DNA from: Amarolinea aalborgensis
GTDB lineage: Bacteria > Chloroflexota > Anaerolineae > SSC4 > Amarolineaceae
DNA: 56,138 nt
Assembly: GCF_900491745.1 (NCBI RefSeq)
Contig: NZ_UETR01000021.1
Coordinates: 1 to 56,138, forward strand
Direction: 5' to 3'
Part shown: positions 28,117-37,100 of the stretch, one piece after another
How positions within the stretch are numbered: position 1 is the stretch's first letter
How the letters are laid out: every line of letters starts with the position of its first letter
Made by a program: the position numbers and the translations under genes
The notes under the pieces: generated by a model
The model's input: the letters and a program-made list of their open reading frames with translations, nothing else
What the model was told of the DNA's origin: nothing
Database searches by the model: none

Positions 28117-28233
28117 CCGCATAACGGGGAAACCGCTAACGGCCCGCTTCACCTGCGGCTGGGCCTCCATGACCTGCACGGCCGGTATAGCCGACAGGTT
28201 GTGGTTTGCCATGAACAAATATGGGTTATGCGG
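28117..28233. repeat. Branched inverted-repeat element, attC-like
   Basis: The ends CCGCATAAC (28117-28125) and GTTATGCGG (28225-28233) are perfect inverse complements. Inside them GGGGAAACC can pair with GGTTTGCC. Two further hairpins are possible (GGCCC/GGGCC near 28132-28156, and ACCTG...CAGGT near 28170-28195). The outer pair and 117-bp size resemble integron attC sites, but a structured RNA is an alternative. It lies 54 bases upstream of the restriction-modification-like operon. I see nothing else in 28064-28450. Confidence 0.5.
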
Positions 28234-28453
28234 CGGAAAGTAAGCTGACATCGCACTTTCCGTAACGGTCGAGCCGCGGCATAATCTGAGTTGAACTAAG
28301 CCGTCTGGAAGACGTGGGATATGGAATTTGAGAACCGACTTGCGTGCCTATCCTATGCGCAACTAAGCAGCAAACACGCCTGACACGATTCTACATCACA
28401 GCGAGAGAAATATCAAGCCTCTGTCCTTGCAGTTTGGCAGGGCCACAGTTGGA

Positions 28454-28484
28454 TTGTATGCGCTGGTCTCGCCTGTAGTATAAT
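28454..28484 (+). promoter_or_regulatory. Promoter upstream of the molybdoenzyme operon
   Basis: A perfect TATAAT (28479-28484) preceded by TTGTAT (28454-28459) with a long 19-base spacer. The gene start is 64 bases downstream of the -10. Confidence 0.5.
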
Positions 28485-28547
28485 CGCTCTCTCAGTGCGA
28501 CGTGGAGCGATGGTGGACCTGAATCATATCGTTACAGAGGAATTTGT

Positions 28548-30653
28548 ATGCCGATCGAGCTGATTCACGGCGCGTGCCCGCACGACTGCCCCGACACCTG
28601 CGGCATCGTAACCGAAGTTGAGAATGGCCGTGCGGTCAATTTTTATGCCGACGCCGATCACCCGGTAACGCAGGGCTGGCTGTGCGCCAAGGTGCGGCCC
28701 TATCTGGAGCGCGTCTATCACCCCGATCGCCTGACCTATCCGCTGCGTCATGTGGGGCCGAAGGGCGGTGGGCAGTGGGCGCGCATCACCTGGGACGAAG
28801 CGATTGGCGAAATCGCCGCGCGCTGGCGCGCCATCGCCGCGGAGCATGGCGCGGCGGCGATTTTGCCCTACTCCTACAGCGGCACGCTGGGCCTGGTGCA
28901 AATGGCGGTCAGCAGCGCACGGCTGTGGAATCGCCTGGGCGCCAGCCGCTTGCAGCGCAGTATTTGCGGCGCGGCCGCGGAGCTAGCCGTGGAAAGCACA
29001 CTCGGCCTTCGGCACAGCCCGGCTTATGACGATTTGGCGCACAGCCGACTGATCATCCTTTGGGGCCACAATCCGGCCAGCACCGCGCCGCACGTCATGC
29101 CGGCCCTGCGCGCCGCGCAGCGGGCCGGCGCCGAGCTGATTGTCATTGACCCGCGGCGGACGCGCAGCGCGCACGGCGCTGACCTCCACCTGGCGCCGAT
29201 TCCCGGTACGGACGGCGCGCTGGCGCTGGGCTTAGCGCACGTCATCGTGCAGGACGGTCAGCATGATGAAGCATGGCTGCAGGCGCATACCGTGGGCTGG
29301 CCGCAGTTGAAGGCCCGCCTGGCCGACTACCCGCCGGCGCGTGTGGCCCAAATCACCAGTCTGCCCGCAGAAACCATCGTCGCGCTCGCCCGGCGCTATG
29401 CCGGCGTACGCCCCGGCCTGATCAAGATCGCCGATGGCATCAACCGTCACGCCAACGGCGGACAGACCGTGCGCGCGATCTGCGCGCTGCCGGCCATCAC
29501 CGGCCAGTACGGCATACGCGGCGGCGGCCTGGCCTACAGCACCAGCGGTACACTGCGCTGGGACAGCGAGGCGGTCAATCACTGGGCTGCGTGCCCGCCG
29601 CCGGCGCGCAGCGTCAACATGAACCGCCTGGGCGCAGCCCTCTTGGGCGAAGTCAGCGATCCGCCCATTCGCAGCCTTTACGTCTTTGGCTCTAATCCGG
29701 CGGCCATCGCGCCCAACGCAGGCGCGGTCGTAGCCGGCCTGCGCCGCGACGATCTCTTCACCGTCGTCCACGAGCTGTTCATGACCGATACGGCCGACCT
29801 GGCCGACATCGTCTTGCCGGCCACCTCGCAGCTAGAACACAGCGACCTGCACAAGGCGTATGGGCACACCTACGTGCAGTACAACCCTGCGGCCATCCCG
29901 CCCCTGGGCGAGAGCAAGAGCAACTGGGATGTGATGCGGCTGCTGGCGCAGGCCCTGGGCTTCAACGACCCCTGGCTGCGGCAGAGCGCGGACGAGGTGA
30001 TCAAGGAAATCTTGGCGGCCACGGCCGCGGGTCAACCGGGCTTGCAGGGCATCACCCTGGCGCGGCTGCAAGAAGGCCAGCCGCTGCCGCTGACCATGGC
30101 CTCAACGACGCCCTTCGCCGACCTGCATTTCCCCACGCCGAGCGGCAAGGTGGAGTTGTTCAGCCAGACCCTGGCCGACCAGGGCCTCGACCCGCTCCCA
30201 GGTTATGTCAATGCAGGCGACGACGCGGCCCCGCCGGACGGTTATGCGACGGCGGACGCCTTGCAGTTGATCTCCGGCGCCGCGCACCATTTTGTGACCA
30301 GCAGTCTGGCCAACCTGGACAGTCTGCTGGCGCGCGAGAGTTCACCCTTCCTGGAAATTCACCCAGTGGATGCCGAAGCCCGGCGCATTACGCAGGGCGA
30401 CATCGTCATCGTGGAAAACCGGCGCGGCTGGTGCTCCTTGCGCGCCGTGGTGACGGAGGCCGTGCGCCCTGGCGTGGTGGTGTCGCCCAAAGGCCGCTGG
30501 AGTCGCCAGGGCAACGGGCGCAATGTCAACTGGACGACGCCCGATGCCCTGGGGGACATGGCCGGACAGAGCACGTTTCACAGCAACCGCGTGTGGGTGC
30601 GCCCCGCACACGATGCCAGCGCGCCAACGCTTTCGACAGAGCCAAACACATGA
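28548..30653 (+). CDS. Molybdopterin oxidoreductase, DMSO reductase/formate dehydrogenase family
   Basis: A 701-residue catalytic subunit. The N-terminus has a [4Fe-4S] motif with Cys10, Cys14, Cys18 and Cys46. Molybdopterin-binding regions follow (RITWDEAIGEIAARW, LIILWGHNPAST, LIVIDPRRTRSAHGADLHL). The C-terminal molybdopterin dinucleotide domain includes FLEIHPVDAEARRI and GDIVIVENRRG. There is no Tat signal, so it is probably cytoplasmic. No electron-transfer subunit or cofactor gene adjoins it. The substrate cannot be told from sequence. The stop overlaps the rarD start by four bases. Confidence 0.9.
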   Translation: MPIELIHGACPHDCPDTCGIVTEVENGRAVNFYADADHPVTQGWLCAKVRPYLERVYHPDRLTYPLRHVGPKGGGQWARITWDEAIGEIAARWRAIAAEHGAAAILPYSYSGTLGLVQMAVSSARLWNRLGASRLQRSICGAAAELAVESTLGLRHSPAYDDLAHSRLIILWGHNPASTAPHVMPALRAAQRAGAELIVIDPRRTRSAHGADLHLAPIPGTDGALALGLAHVIVQDGQHDEAWLQAHTVGWPQLKARLADYPPARVAQITSLPAETIVALARRYAGVRPGLIKIADGINRHANGGQTVRAICALPAITGQYGIRGGGLAYSTSGTLRWDSEAVNHWAACPPPARSVNMNRLGAALLGEVSDPPIRSLYVFGSNPAAIAPNAGAVVAGLRRDDLFTVVHELFMTDTADLADIVLPATSQLEHSDLHKAYGHTYVQYNPAAIPPLGESKSNWDVMRLLAQALGFNDPWLRQSADEVIKEILAATAAGQPGLQGITLARLQEGQPLPLTMASTTPFADLHFPTPSGKVELFSQTLADQGLDPLPGYVNAGDDAAPPDGYATADALQLISGAAHHFVTSSLANLDSLLARESSPFLEIHPVDAEARRITQGDIVIVENRRGWCSLRAVVTEAVRPGVVVSPKGRWSRQGNGRNVNWTTPDALGDMAGQSTFHSNRVWVRPAHDASAPTLSTEPNT

Positions 30654-31525
30654 GAATCAGTCGTGGTATGCTGGCAGCCGCCAGTGCGTATGTGCTTTGG
30701 GGCTTCTTACCGATCTACTGGAAATTCCTCCAGCGCGTCTCGGCCCAGGAAATTCTGATCCACCGCATCCTCTGGTCGTTAGCGACGGTCGTGCTCTTAC
30801 TCACGGTGCAAAGGCAATGGCAGTGGTTGCGCGCCAGCCGTGAACGGCCAGCCATCCTGCGTTCGTTCGTCATCACCGGGGTGCTGCTGGCGATCAACTG
30901 GCTGGTTTACATCTGGGCCAACAACAACGGGCACATCGTGGAAGCCAGCCTGGGCTACTTCATCACCCCGCTGGTCAATGTGGTGCTCGGCCTGGTCTTT
31001 CTGCACGAACGCATGCGACCGGCGCAGTGGCTGGCGATTGGCATCGCCGCGGCCGGCGTGCTCTATCTGATCCTCAACGCCGGCGGCCTGCTCTGGATCT
31101 CGTTCACCCTGGCGTTTAGCTTCGGCATCTACGGCCTGCTGCGCAAGACGGCGCAGCTCGGTTCCTTACCGGGCTTGACTGTAGAGATGGCGGTGCTGAG
31201 CCTCCCCGCGCTGGCTTACGCCCTGTTCCTACAAAGCAGCGGGCAAGCCGCCTTCGCGCACGGCTCGCCCTCAATCACGATCTTGCTGGCGTTTTCAGGC
31301 GTCATCACGGCCGTGCCGCTCTTGCTCTTTGCCTATGGCGCGCGCCAGGTGCCATTGACCAGCCTGGGGGTGCTGCAATACATCGCACCCACCATGCAGT
31401 TTCTGATCGGTGTGCTGCTCTATGGTGAGAGTTTCACGCCCAGCCGCATCATCGGCTTCAGCCTGATTTGGATCGCGCTGGCGCTCTACTGGCGCGACAG
31501 CTTCCGGCAAAGGGGACGCACGTAG
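30650..31525 (+). CDS. rarD: RarD-type EamA-family transporter
   Basis: A 291-residue inner membrane protein with about ten hydrophobic helices. The RarD signature is clear: AYVLWGFLPIYWKFL, then INWLVYIWANNNGHIVEASLGYFITPL and ALYWRDS at the end. The ATG at 30650 overlaps the upstream stop (ATGA), so the pair is co-translated. RarD transporters belong to the drug/metabolite superfamily; the substrate is unknown. Its 3' end overlaps the convergent truncated hepT by 40 bases. Confidence 0.93.
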   Translation: MRISRGMLAAASAYVLWGFLPIYWKFLQRVSAQEILIHRILWSLATVVLLLTVQRQWQWLRASRERPAILRSFVITGVLLAINWLVYIWANNNGHIVEASLGYFITPLVNVVLGLVFLHERMRPAQWLAIGIAAAGVLYLILNAGGLLWISFTLAFSFGIYGLLRKTAQLGSLPGLTVEMAVLSLPALAYALFLQSSGQAAFAHGSPSITILLAFSGVITAVPLLLFAYGARQVPLTSLGVLQYIAPTMQFLIGVLLYGESFTPSRIIGFSLIWIALALYWRDSFRQRGRT

Positions 31526-31728
31526 GGAAATTGTCCATCAAGCAGACTCAGACGTATCGAGTCAGGTATTTGCTTCGTGGCTTCGCCAATAATTTCGAAC
31601 TTTCGCACGACAGCGCTAGACGTCCTGTCGTCGGTCTCAAAGGTTTGCAGATCCATATCCACAACAAACGACTCAATGCTGTCAATTGCGCGTAGTATGT
31701 CCCACAAATAAAGGCGAATATTTCTCAC
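31486..31728 (-). pseudogene. hepT: Truncated HepT toxin (DUF86)
   Basis: The 80 residues match the HepT N-terminal half (LYLWDILRAIDSIESFV, VVRKFEIIGEATKQIP). The catalytic RX4HXY motif and following helix that complete the normal 110-120 residues are missing. The frame runs out into the 3' end of rarD, so a deletion has fused the two convergent genes' ends. It starts by overlapping mntA (31725-31728). The RNase activity is presumably lost. Confidence 0.8.
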
Positions 31729-32012
31729 AGGATGACTACCTCTTTCAGTACAGCATCGCGTAATACCTCACGGAGCGCACGACGAGGAACAACATCTACA
31801 GAGCGCTGAAGTCGTTCTTCCAGAAACTGGCTCAAACCGATCAAATCGAATAGGTCAGCGCCATCCTGAAAATCAACCAACAAATCAACATCACTTGATG
31901 GATGTTGTTGGTTGCGAGCGAAGGAACCAAACAGCCCAATCGTACGCAGCTTATAGTGAGAGATCAGGTCTGTCTTAAGGAATCTAAGCGTAGTGACAAT
32001 ATCTTCCGTCAT
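31725..32012 (-). CDS. mntA: MntA-type nucleotidyltransferase antitoxin
   Basis: A 95-residue minimal nucleotidyltransferase with the GSFARNQQHPSSDVDLLVDF active-site motif (GSxAR and DxD). In known systems MntA silences HepT by adding AMP groups to a tyrosine in the RX4HXY motif, which is missing here. The gene is intact and overlaps hepT by four bases. It may now be an antitoxin without an active toxin. Confidence 0.9.
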   Translation of the reverse strand: MTEDIVTTLRFLKTDLISHYKLRTIGLFGSFARNQQHPSSDVDLLVDFQDGADLFDLIGLSQFLEERLQRSVDVVPRRALREVLRDAVLKEVVIL

Positions 32013-32078
32013 AGCAGGATTCTAACCAGGAACAGCCGATGTGTCAACTATGTCAATTCAAGCATCGAACTGACCGAT

Positions 32079-32108
32079 TACCACCAGGCCGCCAAGCTGT
32101 GCTATACT
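32079..32108 (+). promoter_or_regulatory. Promoter upstream of the Uma2 gene
   Basis: TATACT (32103-32108) with a TGn extension, and TTACCA (32079-32084) 18 bases upstream. The Uma2 start lies 55 bases beyond. Confidence 0.5.
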
Positions 32109-32163
32109 TCAATAGTCCCCGGCGCAGGGTCATCAGGCTGATGACATCCAAGGAGTAAAGCCA

Positions 32164-32796
32164 ATGATTGCCACCAGAAACCTGACTGCAAGACCAGATC
32201 CCTGGACCGAGCCAACCTGGGAGGTTGCGCTGCTGTTCCCCGACCAAGGGGCCTGGAGCGAGGAAGAATTCCTCAACTTGGACACCAATCGCCTGGTCGA
32301 GTTTTCGCATGGACGCCTGGAGGTGCTGCCGATGCCCAACGAAACACACCAGAATATCGTCTTTTTTCTGGCTGCGTTGTTCAAAGCGTTTGCCAAACAG
32401 GCTGGCGGACACGCTGTTCTTGCACCATTTCGATTACGTCTCTGGCCGGGCAAGATCCGCGAACCAGACATCATGTTCATCGCCCATGCGGCCGACCCGC
32501 GTCGCCAACAGGCGTTTTGGTCCGGCGCCGACCTGGTCGTCGAGGTGCTGAGCGACGACGACCCGCTGCGCGACGACGACCCGCTGCGCGACTTGTCCGT
32601 CAAGCGATTCGAATACGCCCAGGCTCACATACCCGAATACTGGATTGTTGACCCGCGCGCCGAAACCCTCACCGTGTTGGCGCTGCAGGGCGACGCTTAT
32701 CGGGAGCATGGCCGCTTTGCGCGCGGCGATACGGCGACCTCAGCCACCCTGGCCAGCCTCGATGTCGAGGTCAACGCGCTGTTCGACGCTGAATAA
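32164..32796 (+). CDS. Uma2-family (DUF820) protein
   Basis: A 210-residue member of the Uma2/DUF820 group, which has a PD-(D/E)XK nuclease-like fold. It shows RLVEFSHGRLEVLPMP, REPDIMFIAH (the acidic residue of the core), ADLVVEVLSDD (the E-x-L strand) and KRFEYAQAHIPEYWIVDP. An 18-bp sequence repeats in tandem and duplicates DDDPLRD in the loop after the core. The biological role of these proteins, very abundant in Chloroflexota and cyanobacteria, is unsettled. Confidence 0.88.
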   Translation: MIATRNLTARPDPWTEPTWEVALLFPDQGAWSEEEFLNLDTNRLVEFSHGRLEVLPMPNETHQNIVFFLAALFKAFAKQAGGHAVLAPFRLRLWPGKIREPDIMFIAHAADPRRQQAFWSGADLVVEVLSDDDPLRDDDPLRDLSVKRFEYAQAHIPEYWIVDPRAETLTVLALQGDAYREHGRFARGDTATSATLASLDVEVNALFDAE

Positions 32797-32899
32797 ACGG
32801 CAGGCCCTGGAACCAATGCCGCGTCTGCACGTATTATATCGGCGAGGGGTCTGAGAGGCGTCAAGAGATGCCTCAGTACGAGACAAGGAGTATTTCATC

Positions 32900-33736
32900 A
32901 TGTCATACACGGCTGAGATTAGCCGCAGCAATCCGTCCTGTTTTCTGTTCCTCATTGACCAATCTGGCTCCATGGCCGACCCGTTCGGCGGCCCCGGCGG
33001 CAAGCGTAAGGCCGACGGCGTGGCCGATGTGGTCAACCGTTTGCTGCAGAACCTGGTCATCAAATGCGCCAAGTCCGAAGGCGTGCGCGACTACTATCAC
33101 GTCGGCGTTATCGGCTACGGCGCGAAGGTTGGTCCGGCCTTGGGCGGCGCGCTGGCCGGGCGCGAGATGATTCCGATCAGCGAGATCGCCAATAACCCCG
33201 TACGCATCGAGGAGCGCGTGCGCAAGATGGACGACGGCGCAGGCGGCATCGTGGAGCAAACGATCAAGTTCCCGATCTGGCTCGACCCGGTGGCGCATGG
33301 GGGCACGCCGATGGTGCAGACACTGAACCAGGCGCAGACCATCATCAAGGGCTGGCTGGCGCAGTACCCCAACTGCTTCCCACCCATCGTCATCCACATC
33401 ACAGACGGCGAGTCCACCGACGGCAACCCCGCCGACGCGGCGAACGCGTTGAAAACCCTGGCGAGCAACGACGGGCCGACGCTGCTTTTCAACATTCATG
33501 TTTCATCGCAACGCACCAACCCGTTGGAATTCCCGGCCGACGCCGATGGTCTGCCTGATGACCATGCGCGCAGCCTGTTTGCCATGTCGTCCGAGCTGCC
33601 GCCCTACATGCAAGAGATTGCACAGCAGGAAGGCTATCCGGTGACCGCGAACACGCACGGCTTCGTCTTCAACGCCGACATGGTCGCGCTGATCCGCTTT
33701 CTGGACATCGGCACGCGGCCCAGCAATCTGCGCTGA
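32900..33736 (+). CDS. VWA-domain protein (TerY/YegL-like)
   Basis: A 278-residue von Willebrand A domain with an intact metal-ion-dependent adhesion site: DQSGSM (Asp20, Ser22, Ser24), HGGTPMVQTL (Thr) and ITDGEST (Asp). No signal peptide is seen, so it is cytoplasmic. It is the first gene of a triad with a PP2C phosphatase and a kinase-like protein. This is the arrangement of E. coli yegL-yegK-yegI and of the TerY-P systems, which I recall being reported among anti-phage candidates. Confidence 0.9.
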   Translation: MSYTAEISRSNPSCFLFLIDQSGSMADPFGGPGGKRKADGVADVVNRLLQNLVIKCAKSEGVRDYYHVGVIGYGAKVGPALGGALAGREMIPISEIANNPVRIEERVRKMDDGAGGIVEQTIKFPIWLDPVAHGGTPMVQTLNQAQTIIKGWLAQYPNCFPPIVIHITDGESTDGNPADAANALKTLASNDGPTLLFNIHVSSQRTNPLEFPADADGLPDDHARSLFAMSSELPPYMQEIAQQEGYPVTANTHGFVFNADMVALIRFLDIGTRPSNLR

Positions 33737-33811
33737 GAAGATCAATCGCGTGCGCTCAGGCCTCGTTACCGTGCAGGCCTGGGCGCGCGCCTTTTCGGGG
33801 AGTGAATAGCC

Positions 33812-34585
33812 GTGCAGGTGCTTCTTAACCATCTGGCGCTGCCCAAGGCCGGGAACAGCGCCAGTGACTACGAGGATGCGGCGTTTCCCTTGGAGGCGCC
33901 GGCCACACCCGTAACTCGCTTTCGCGTCGCCATCGCGGACGGCGCCACCGAAAGCTCGTTTGCTGCGCTGTGGGCGCGCCTGCTGGTGGAAGCGTTTGTG
34001 CACAAGCGGCTGCTGGTACGCGGCCAGCGCGTGCTGGCGCAGCTTGCCTCGTTGCAGCAGACCTGGCAGCAGGCCGTCGCATCCAAACCACTGCCCTGGT
34101 ATGCCGAAGAAAAGCTGCGCGCCGGCGCGTTCTGCGCGTTCCTGGGGCTGGAGCTGGCCGAAGGTCGCCGCGGCGCCGCGTGGCAAGCGTGGGCCGTAGG
34201 CGACAGTTGCCTGGTTCAGGTGCGCGAGGACGCGGTGTTGGCTGCATTTCCGCTGACCAGCGCGGATGCCTTCAACAGCCGGCCGTTTTTGATCGGCAGC
34301 CAGACGCGGCATCACGCTGAGGCGGTCGGGGCGATGCGCCGCGCGCACGGCGCATGGCAACCTGGCGACCGCTTCTTTCTGCTGACTGATGCCCTGGCCG
34401 CCTGGTTCCTGGCCGACCATGCGGCCGGCAACCACCCGGCCGCCACGCTTGAGGGGTTGCTGGCGGCGCGGGATTCTGGTGCGCCAGCCGCGTGGCTGGC
34501 AGACCAGCGCAGCGCCCGCCAGGTCCGCAACGACGACACGACGTTGTTGTGCATCACACTGCAAGATGGGCCGCAAGCCGCATGA
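33812..34585 (+). CDS. PP2C-family serine/threonine phosphatase (YegK-like)
   Basis: A 257-residue PP2C-type phosphatase. Metal-binding motifs are VAIADGATES (Asp), AWAVGDSCLVQ (Asp), DRFFLLTDALAAWFL (Asp) and RNDDTTLLCI (Asp). The family order and spacing are kept but the domain is compact. The start is GTG with GGGGAG nine bases upstream. It is placed between the VWA and kinase genes, where it would reverse phosphorylation made by the kinase. Confidence 0.87.
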   Translation: MQVLLNHLALPKAGNSASDYEDAAFPLEAPATPVTRFRVAIADGATESSFAALWARLLVEAFVHKRLLVRGQRVLAQLASLQQTWQQAVASKPLPWYAEEKLRAGAFCAFLGLELAEGRRGAAWQAWAVGDSCLVQVREDAVLAAFPLTSADAFNSRPFLIGSQTRHHAEAVGAMRRAHGAWQPGDRFFLLTDALAAWFLADHAAGNHPAATLEGLLAARDSGAPAAWLADQRSARQVRNDDTTLLCITLQDGPQAA

Positions 34586-34618
34586 ACTGTATCTTGCGCG
34601 CTGTTTCTTAACCAAACG

Positions 34619-36673
34619 ATGCCCACGCCCACCGCACCCATAGCCCCACAGCCGAACGAGTACGATGAAGCCATTCAGAATCCGCGTCTGTGCTTCACTG
34701 ACCCTGAATTACGCGCGGGCGTTGTGGAAACATATCCGCCTGGACGCGGCATTCCTGGTATGCCGTGGCCACGCAGCGGCTCCTTTGGTCAGGCTTACCA
34801 CGTGCAGGTCAACGGCCGGCAATGGGGCGTTAAGTGCTTCACGCGGCTGCATGACGATCAGGAGGCGCGCTACCGCGCCATCTCAGCCCACCTCAGAAGC
34901 GCCAATCTCCCGTACATGGTTGACTTCGACTTCCAGCCCGCAGGCATGCGCGTCAAGGGCCGAACGTACCCTTTGCTCAAAATGGCCTGGATTGACGGGG
35001 AACCGTTGGATGACCACATCGAAAAACACCTGGCCCAGCCGGCCGCGCTGACCCGCCTGGCGGATCAGTGGCTGGCCCTGGTGGCGAACTTGCAGGCGCA
35101 TGGCATTGCGCACGGAGACTTGCAGCATGGCAATATCCTGGTGGCGGGCAATGAGCTGCGCCTGATTGACTATGACGGTATGTTCGTGCCGGCCCTGCGA
35201 GGTCAAGCCAGCCACGAAATCGGGCATCGCAACTACCAACACCCCCAACGCACCGAACAACAGTTTGACGAGGCGCTCGACCGCTTTTCTGCCTGGGTGA
35301 TCTACCTCTCGTTGATCGCCTTGAGCATCGAACCAGGTTTGTGGCGGCAGTTTGGCGGCGGCGACGAGAAGTTGCTCTTCGATGCGGACGACTTTCGCGC
35401 CCCGGGACGCTCGCCTGTGCTGCGGGCGCTGCGTGATTCGCGTAGGCCGGGGCTGCGTCCCGTGGCAGCGTTCATCAGTGAACTGGCGCGTGTGCCGCCC
35501 ACCCACGTCCAGCCGCTGGATGGGCCAATGGTGGCGCGCGCCATTCAGGAGGCGCGCTCATCGTGGATCAAAGAAAGCGCCTCGCACGGGGTTTTGTCGG
35601 CGCCGACAGGCGTCCTGAAACCGCAGCCGGTGACCGCGCCGGCCAGCCTGGCGCCTGCCCCGCGCGCCGCCGTTGCGGGCGATAGCAGTTGGCTGCGCGA
35701 TCACCGCCCGCTCAACCAGCGGCCGCCCGTAAAGTGGCTGCCGGATAACCTGTGGCCCGAACGGTTGGGGGTTGGGCTGCAGATTGCGACCAGCGGCGCG
35801 CTCACCTACCTGGCGATTCTAGGCCTGATCGTGCCCGAATGGGCCATTCTATGGTTTGTCTCGACCCTCGCCATGGTGTCTCTGCTGCTCGCCTATCGTT
35901 ATGTCGCCTTGCCCGCGTTTCGTGAACGCTCCGATCTGCTGACCCAACGCGCGTTTCTCGACCGGCAGCACCGCCGCAGCGCTAAACGCTTTAGAAAACT
36001 GGAGTCGCAGTGGGACGACATGGCGCAGCGCGCCCAGACGTCGCTCACGAAACTTGTTACCGAAGAGACCACTTTGAAGGCACGCCAGGTCGCCGAACTG
36101 CAGACCGTGGACCATGAGTTGCAGTTGCGCCTGACCGGCCGCTTGCAGCGCTGGCAGCAGCAAAAGCGCCGCGAGGCCTTGGCGCAGGTTCGCCTGGCTG
36201 ATGAGACAATCCCAGGCATTGGCTCGGAGATTCTGAGGCGCCTGGCGGGAGCGGGCATCATCACCGCGGCCGATGTGGATTACGATCGAGTGCGCCAGGT
36301 GCGGGGTGTGGGTGAGCTGCGCGCGCGTGAACTGGCCGCGTGGCGGCATCAGGTTGACGCCCGCATCGCGCCCACCCTGCCCATCGTTCTGCCGCCTGAC
36401 CAGGCCATGCCGCTGCAGCAGCAAGCGGCGAGCGACCGTGAGCGCATCGAGAAACGCTATCGCAAGCCGCTGGCGCAGCTCGGTCAGAAGCGCGCGTCGC
36501 AGGAACTGCGTCACAGCGAGGAACAGCAACGCCGTGTGCCCGAAATTCACACCGAAAAACGCCACCACGCCGACCTGGAACAGCGCCTACGGGAAATCAA
36601 CCATGAACTGACGGCCTACGAAACCCTCCACTTCGCCACCTTCGTGCGCCGCCTTTTCTTCCTGCGCGGTTAA
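34619..36673 (+). CDS. Protein kinase-like membrane protein with HhH domain (YegI-like)
   Basis: A 684-residue protein. An N-terminal kinase-like domain (about 40-300) has a glycine-rich PRSGSFGQAYHV, the ATP-binding Lys in WGVKCF, catalytic loop HGDLQHGNI (about 165) and DYDG in place of DFG (about 183). Two membrane helices follow (about 387-436), then a charged coiled coil. A helix-hairpin-helix pair comes next (IPGIGSEILRRLAGAGI and VRGVGELRARELAAW, about 530-575), then a second coil. The order kinase, membrane, HhH matches YegI. HhH domains bind DNA, so the protein may couple membrane, phosphorylation and DNA status. Confidence 0.87.
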   Translation: MPTPTAPIAPQPNEYDEAIQNPRLCFTDPELRAGVVETYPPGRGIPGMPWPRSGSFGQAYHVQVNGRQWGVKCFTRLHDDQEARYRAISAHLRSANLPYMVDFDFQPAGMRVKGRTYPLLKMAWIDGEPLDDHIEKHLAQPAALTRLADQWLALVANLQAHGIAHGDLQHGNILVAGNELRLIDYDGMFVPALRGQASHEIGHRNYQHPQRTEQQFDEALDRFSAWVIYLSLIALSIEPGLWRQFGGGDEKLLFDADDFRAPGRSPVLRALRDSRRPGLRPVAAFISELARVPPTHVQPLDGPMVARAIQEARSSWIKESASHGVLSAPTGVLKPQPVTAPASLAPAPRAAVAGDSSWLRDHRPLNQRPPVKWLPDNLWPERLGVGLQIATSGALTYLAILGLIVPEWAILWFVSTLAMVSLLLAYRYVALPAFRERSDLLTQRAFLDRQHRRSAKRFRKLESQWDDMAQRAQTSLTKLVTEETTLKARQVAELQTVDHELQLRLTGRLQRWQQQKRREALAQVRLADETIPGIGSEILRRLAGAGIITAADVDYDRVRQVRGVGELRARELAAWRHQVDARIAPTLPIVLPPDQAMPLQQQAASDRERIEKRYRKPLAQLGQKRASQELRHSEEQQRRVPEIHTEKRHHADLEQRLREINHELTAYETLHFATFVRRLFFLRG

Positions 36674-36706
36674 GGGTATCTATTTCGTACCTTCGTTATG
36701 AAGCAT

Positions 36707-36739
36707 AAAAAAGAGAACCGGTTCGCGCCAAGCCGGTTC
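36707..36739 (-). terminator. Terminator of the MazF-type operon
   Basis: On the minus strand a 7-bp stem GAACCGG/CCGGTTC with an 11-base loop is followed by TCTTTTTT. It lies 29 bases beyond the toxin stop and may also serve the convergent kinase gene. Confidence 0.75.
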
Positions 36740-36767
36740 GCCCTATCCAGGCAGCCTGACAATCAGG

Positions 36768-37100
36768 TCAGGCGTCAAGCAGCGCAACGATTTGGGCGGT
36801 AATTTCCTTCACCTTCTCAGCCTTCAACTTGCCCGCTTGATACTCAATGACGCTCTCGTCAACTGAAAATAGATGACAGAATCGCACCACACTATCAGCG
36901 CGTAGACCGCCACTTTCAAAATCGGCTCTTGTGATCGCCACATCGTAGCCATCATTGCGTCCACGACTTGTAATCATGCACAGGATTGGGTCAAGCCCCT
37001 TTGGGGCAGCAATGACGAGCGCAGGACGCCGCTTGAAGTTACTGAAATCGGAAAAATCAAGTGGAGCGACGACTACGTCGCCTTTTGCAAATAGGCCCAT
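36768..37100 (-). CDS. PemK/MazF-family toxin
   Basis: A 110-residue PemK/MazF endoribonuclease-type protein. It opens with FAKGDVVVAPLDFSD, followed by KRRPALVIAAPKG (the RPALV strand), CMITSR (the conserved Thr-Ser) and DSVVRFCHLFSVDE. It overlaps its upstream antitoxin gene by 28 bases, so both are co-translated. Cleavage specificity cannot be predicted. Confidence 0.9.
   Translation of the reverse strand: MGLFAKGDVVVAPLDFSDFSNFKRRPALVIAAPKGLDPILCMITSRGRNDGYDVAITRADFESGGLRADSVVRFCHLFSVDESVIEYQAGKLKAEKVKEITAQIVALLDA

Noticed and set aside
27905..28243. Plus-strand open frame of 112 codons over the endonuclease start
   Set aside because: Antisense to the real gene's beginning and running through the inverted-repeat element; no domain or ribosome site.
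30431..30649. Long N-terminal extension of RarD
   Set aside because: It lies wholly inside the oxidoreductase gene in another frame. The RarD family begins at the ATG at 30650.
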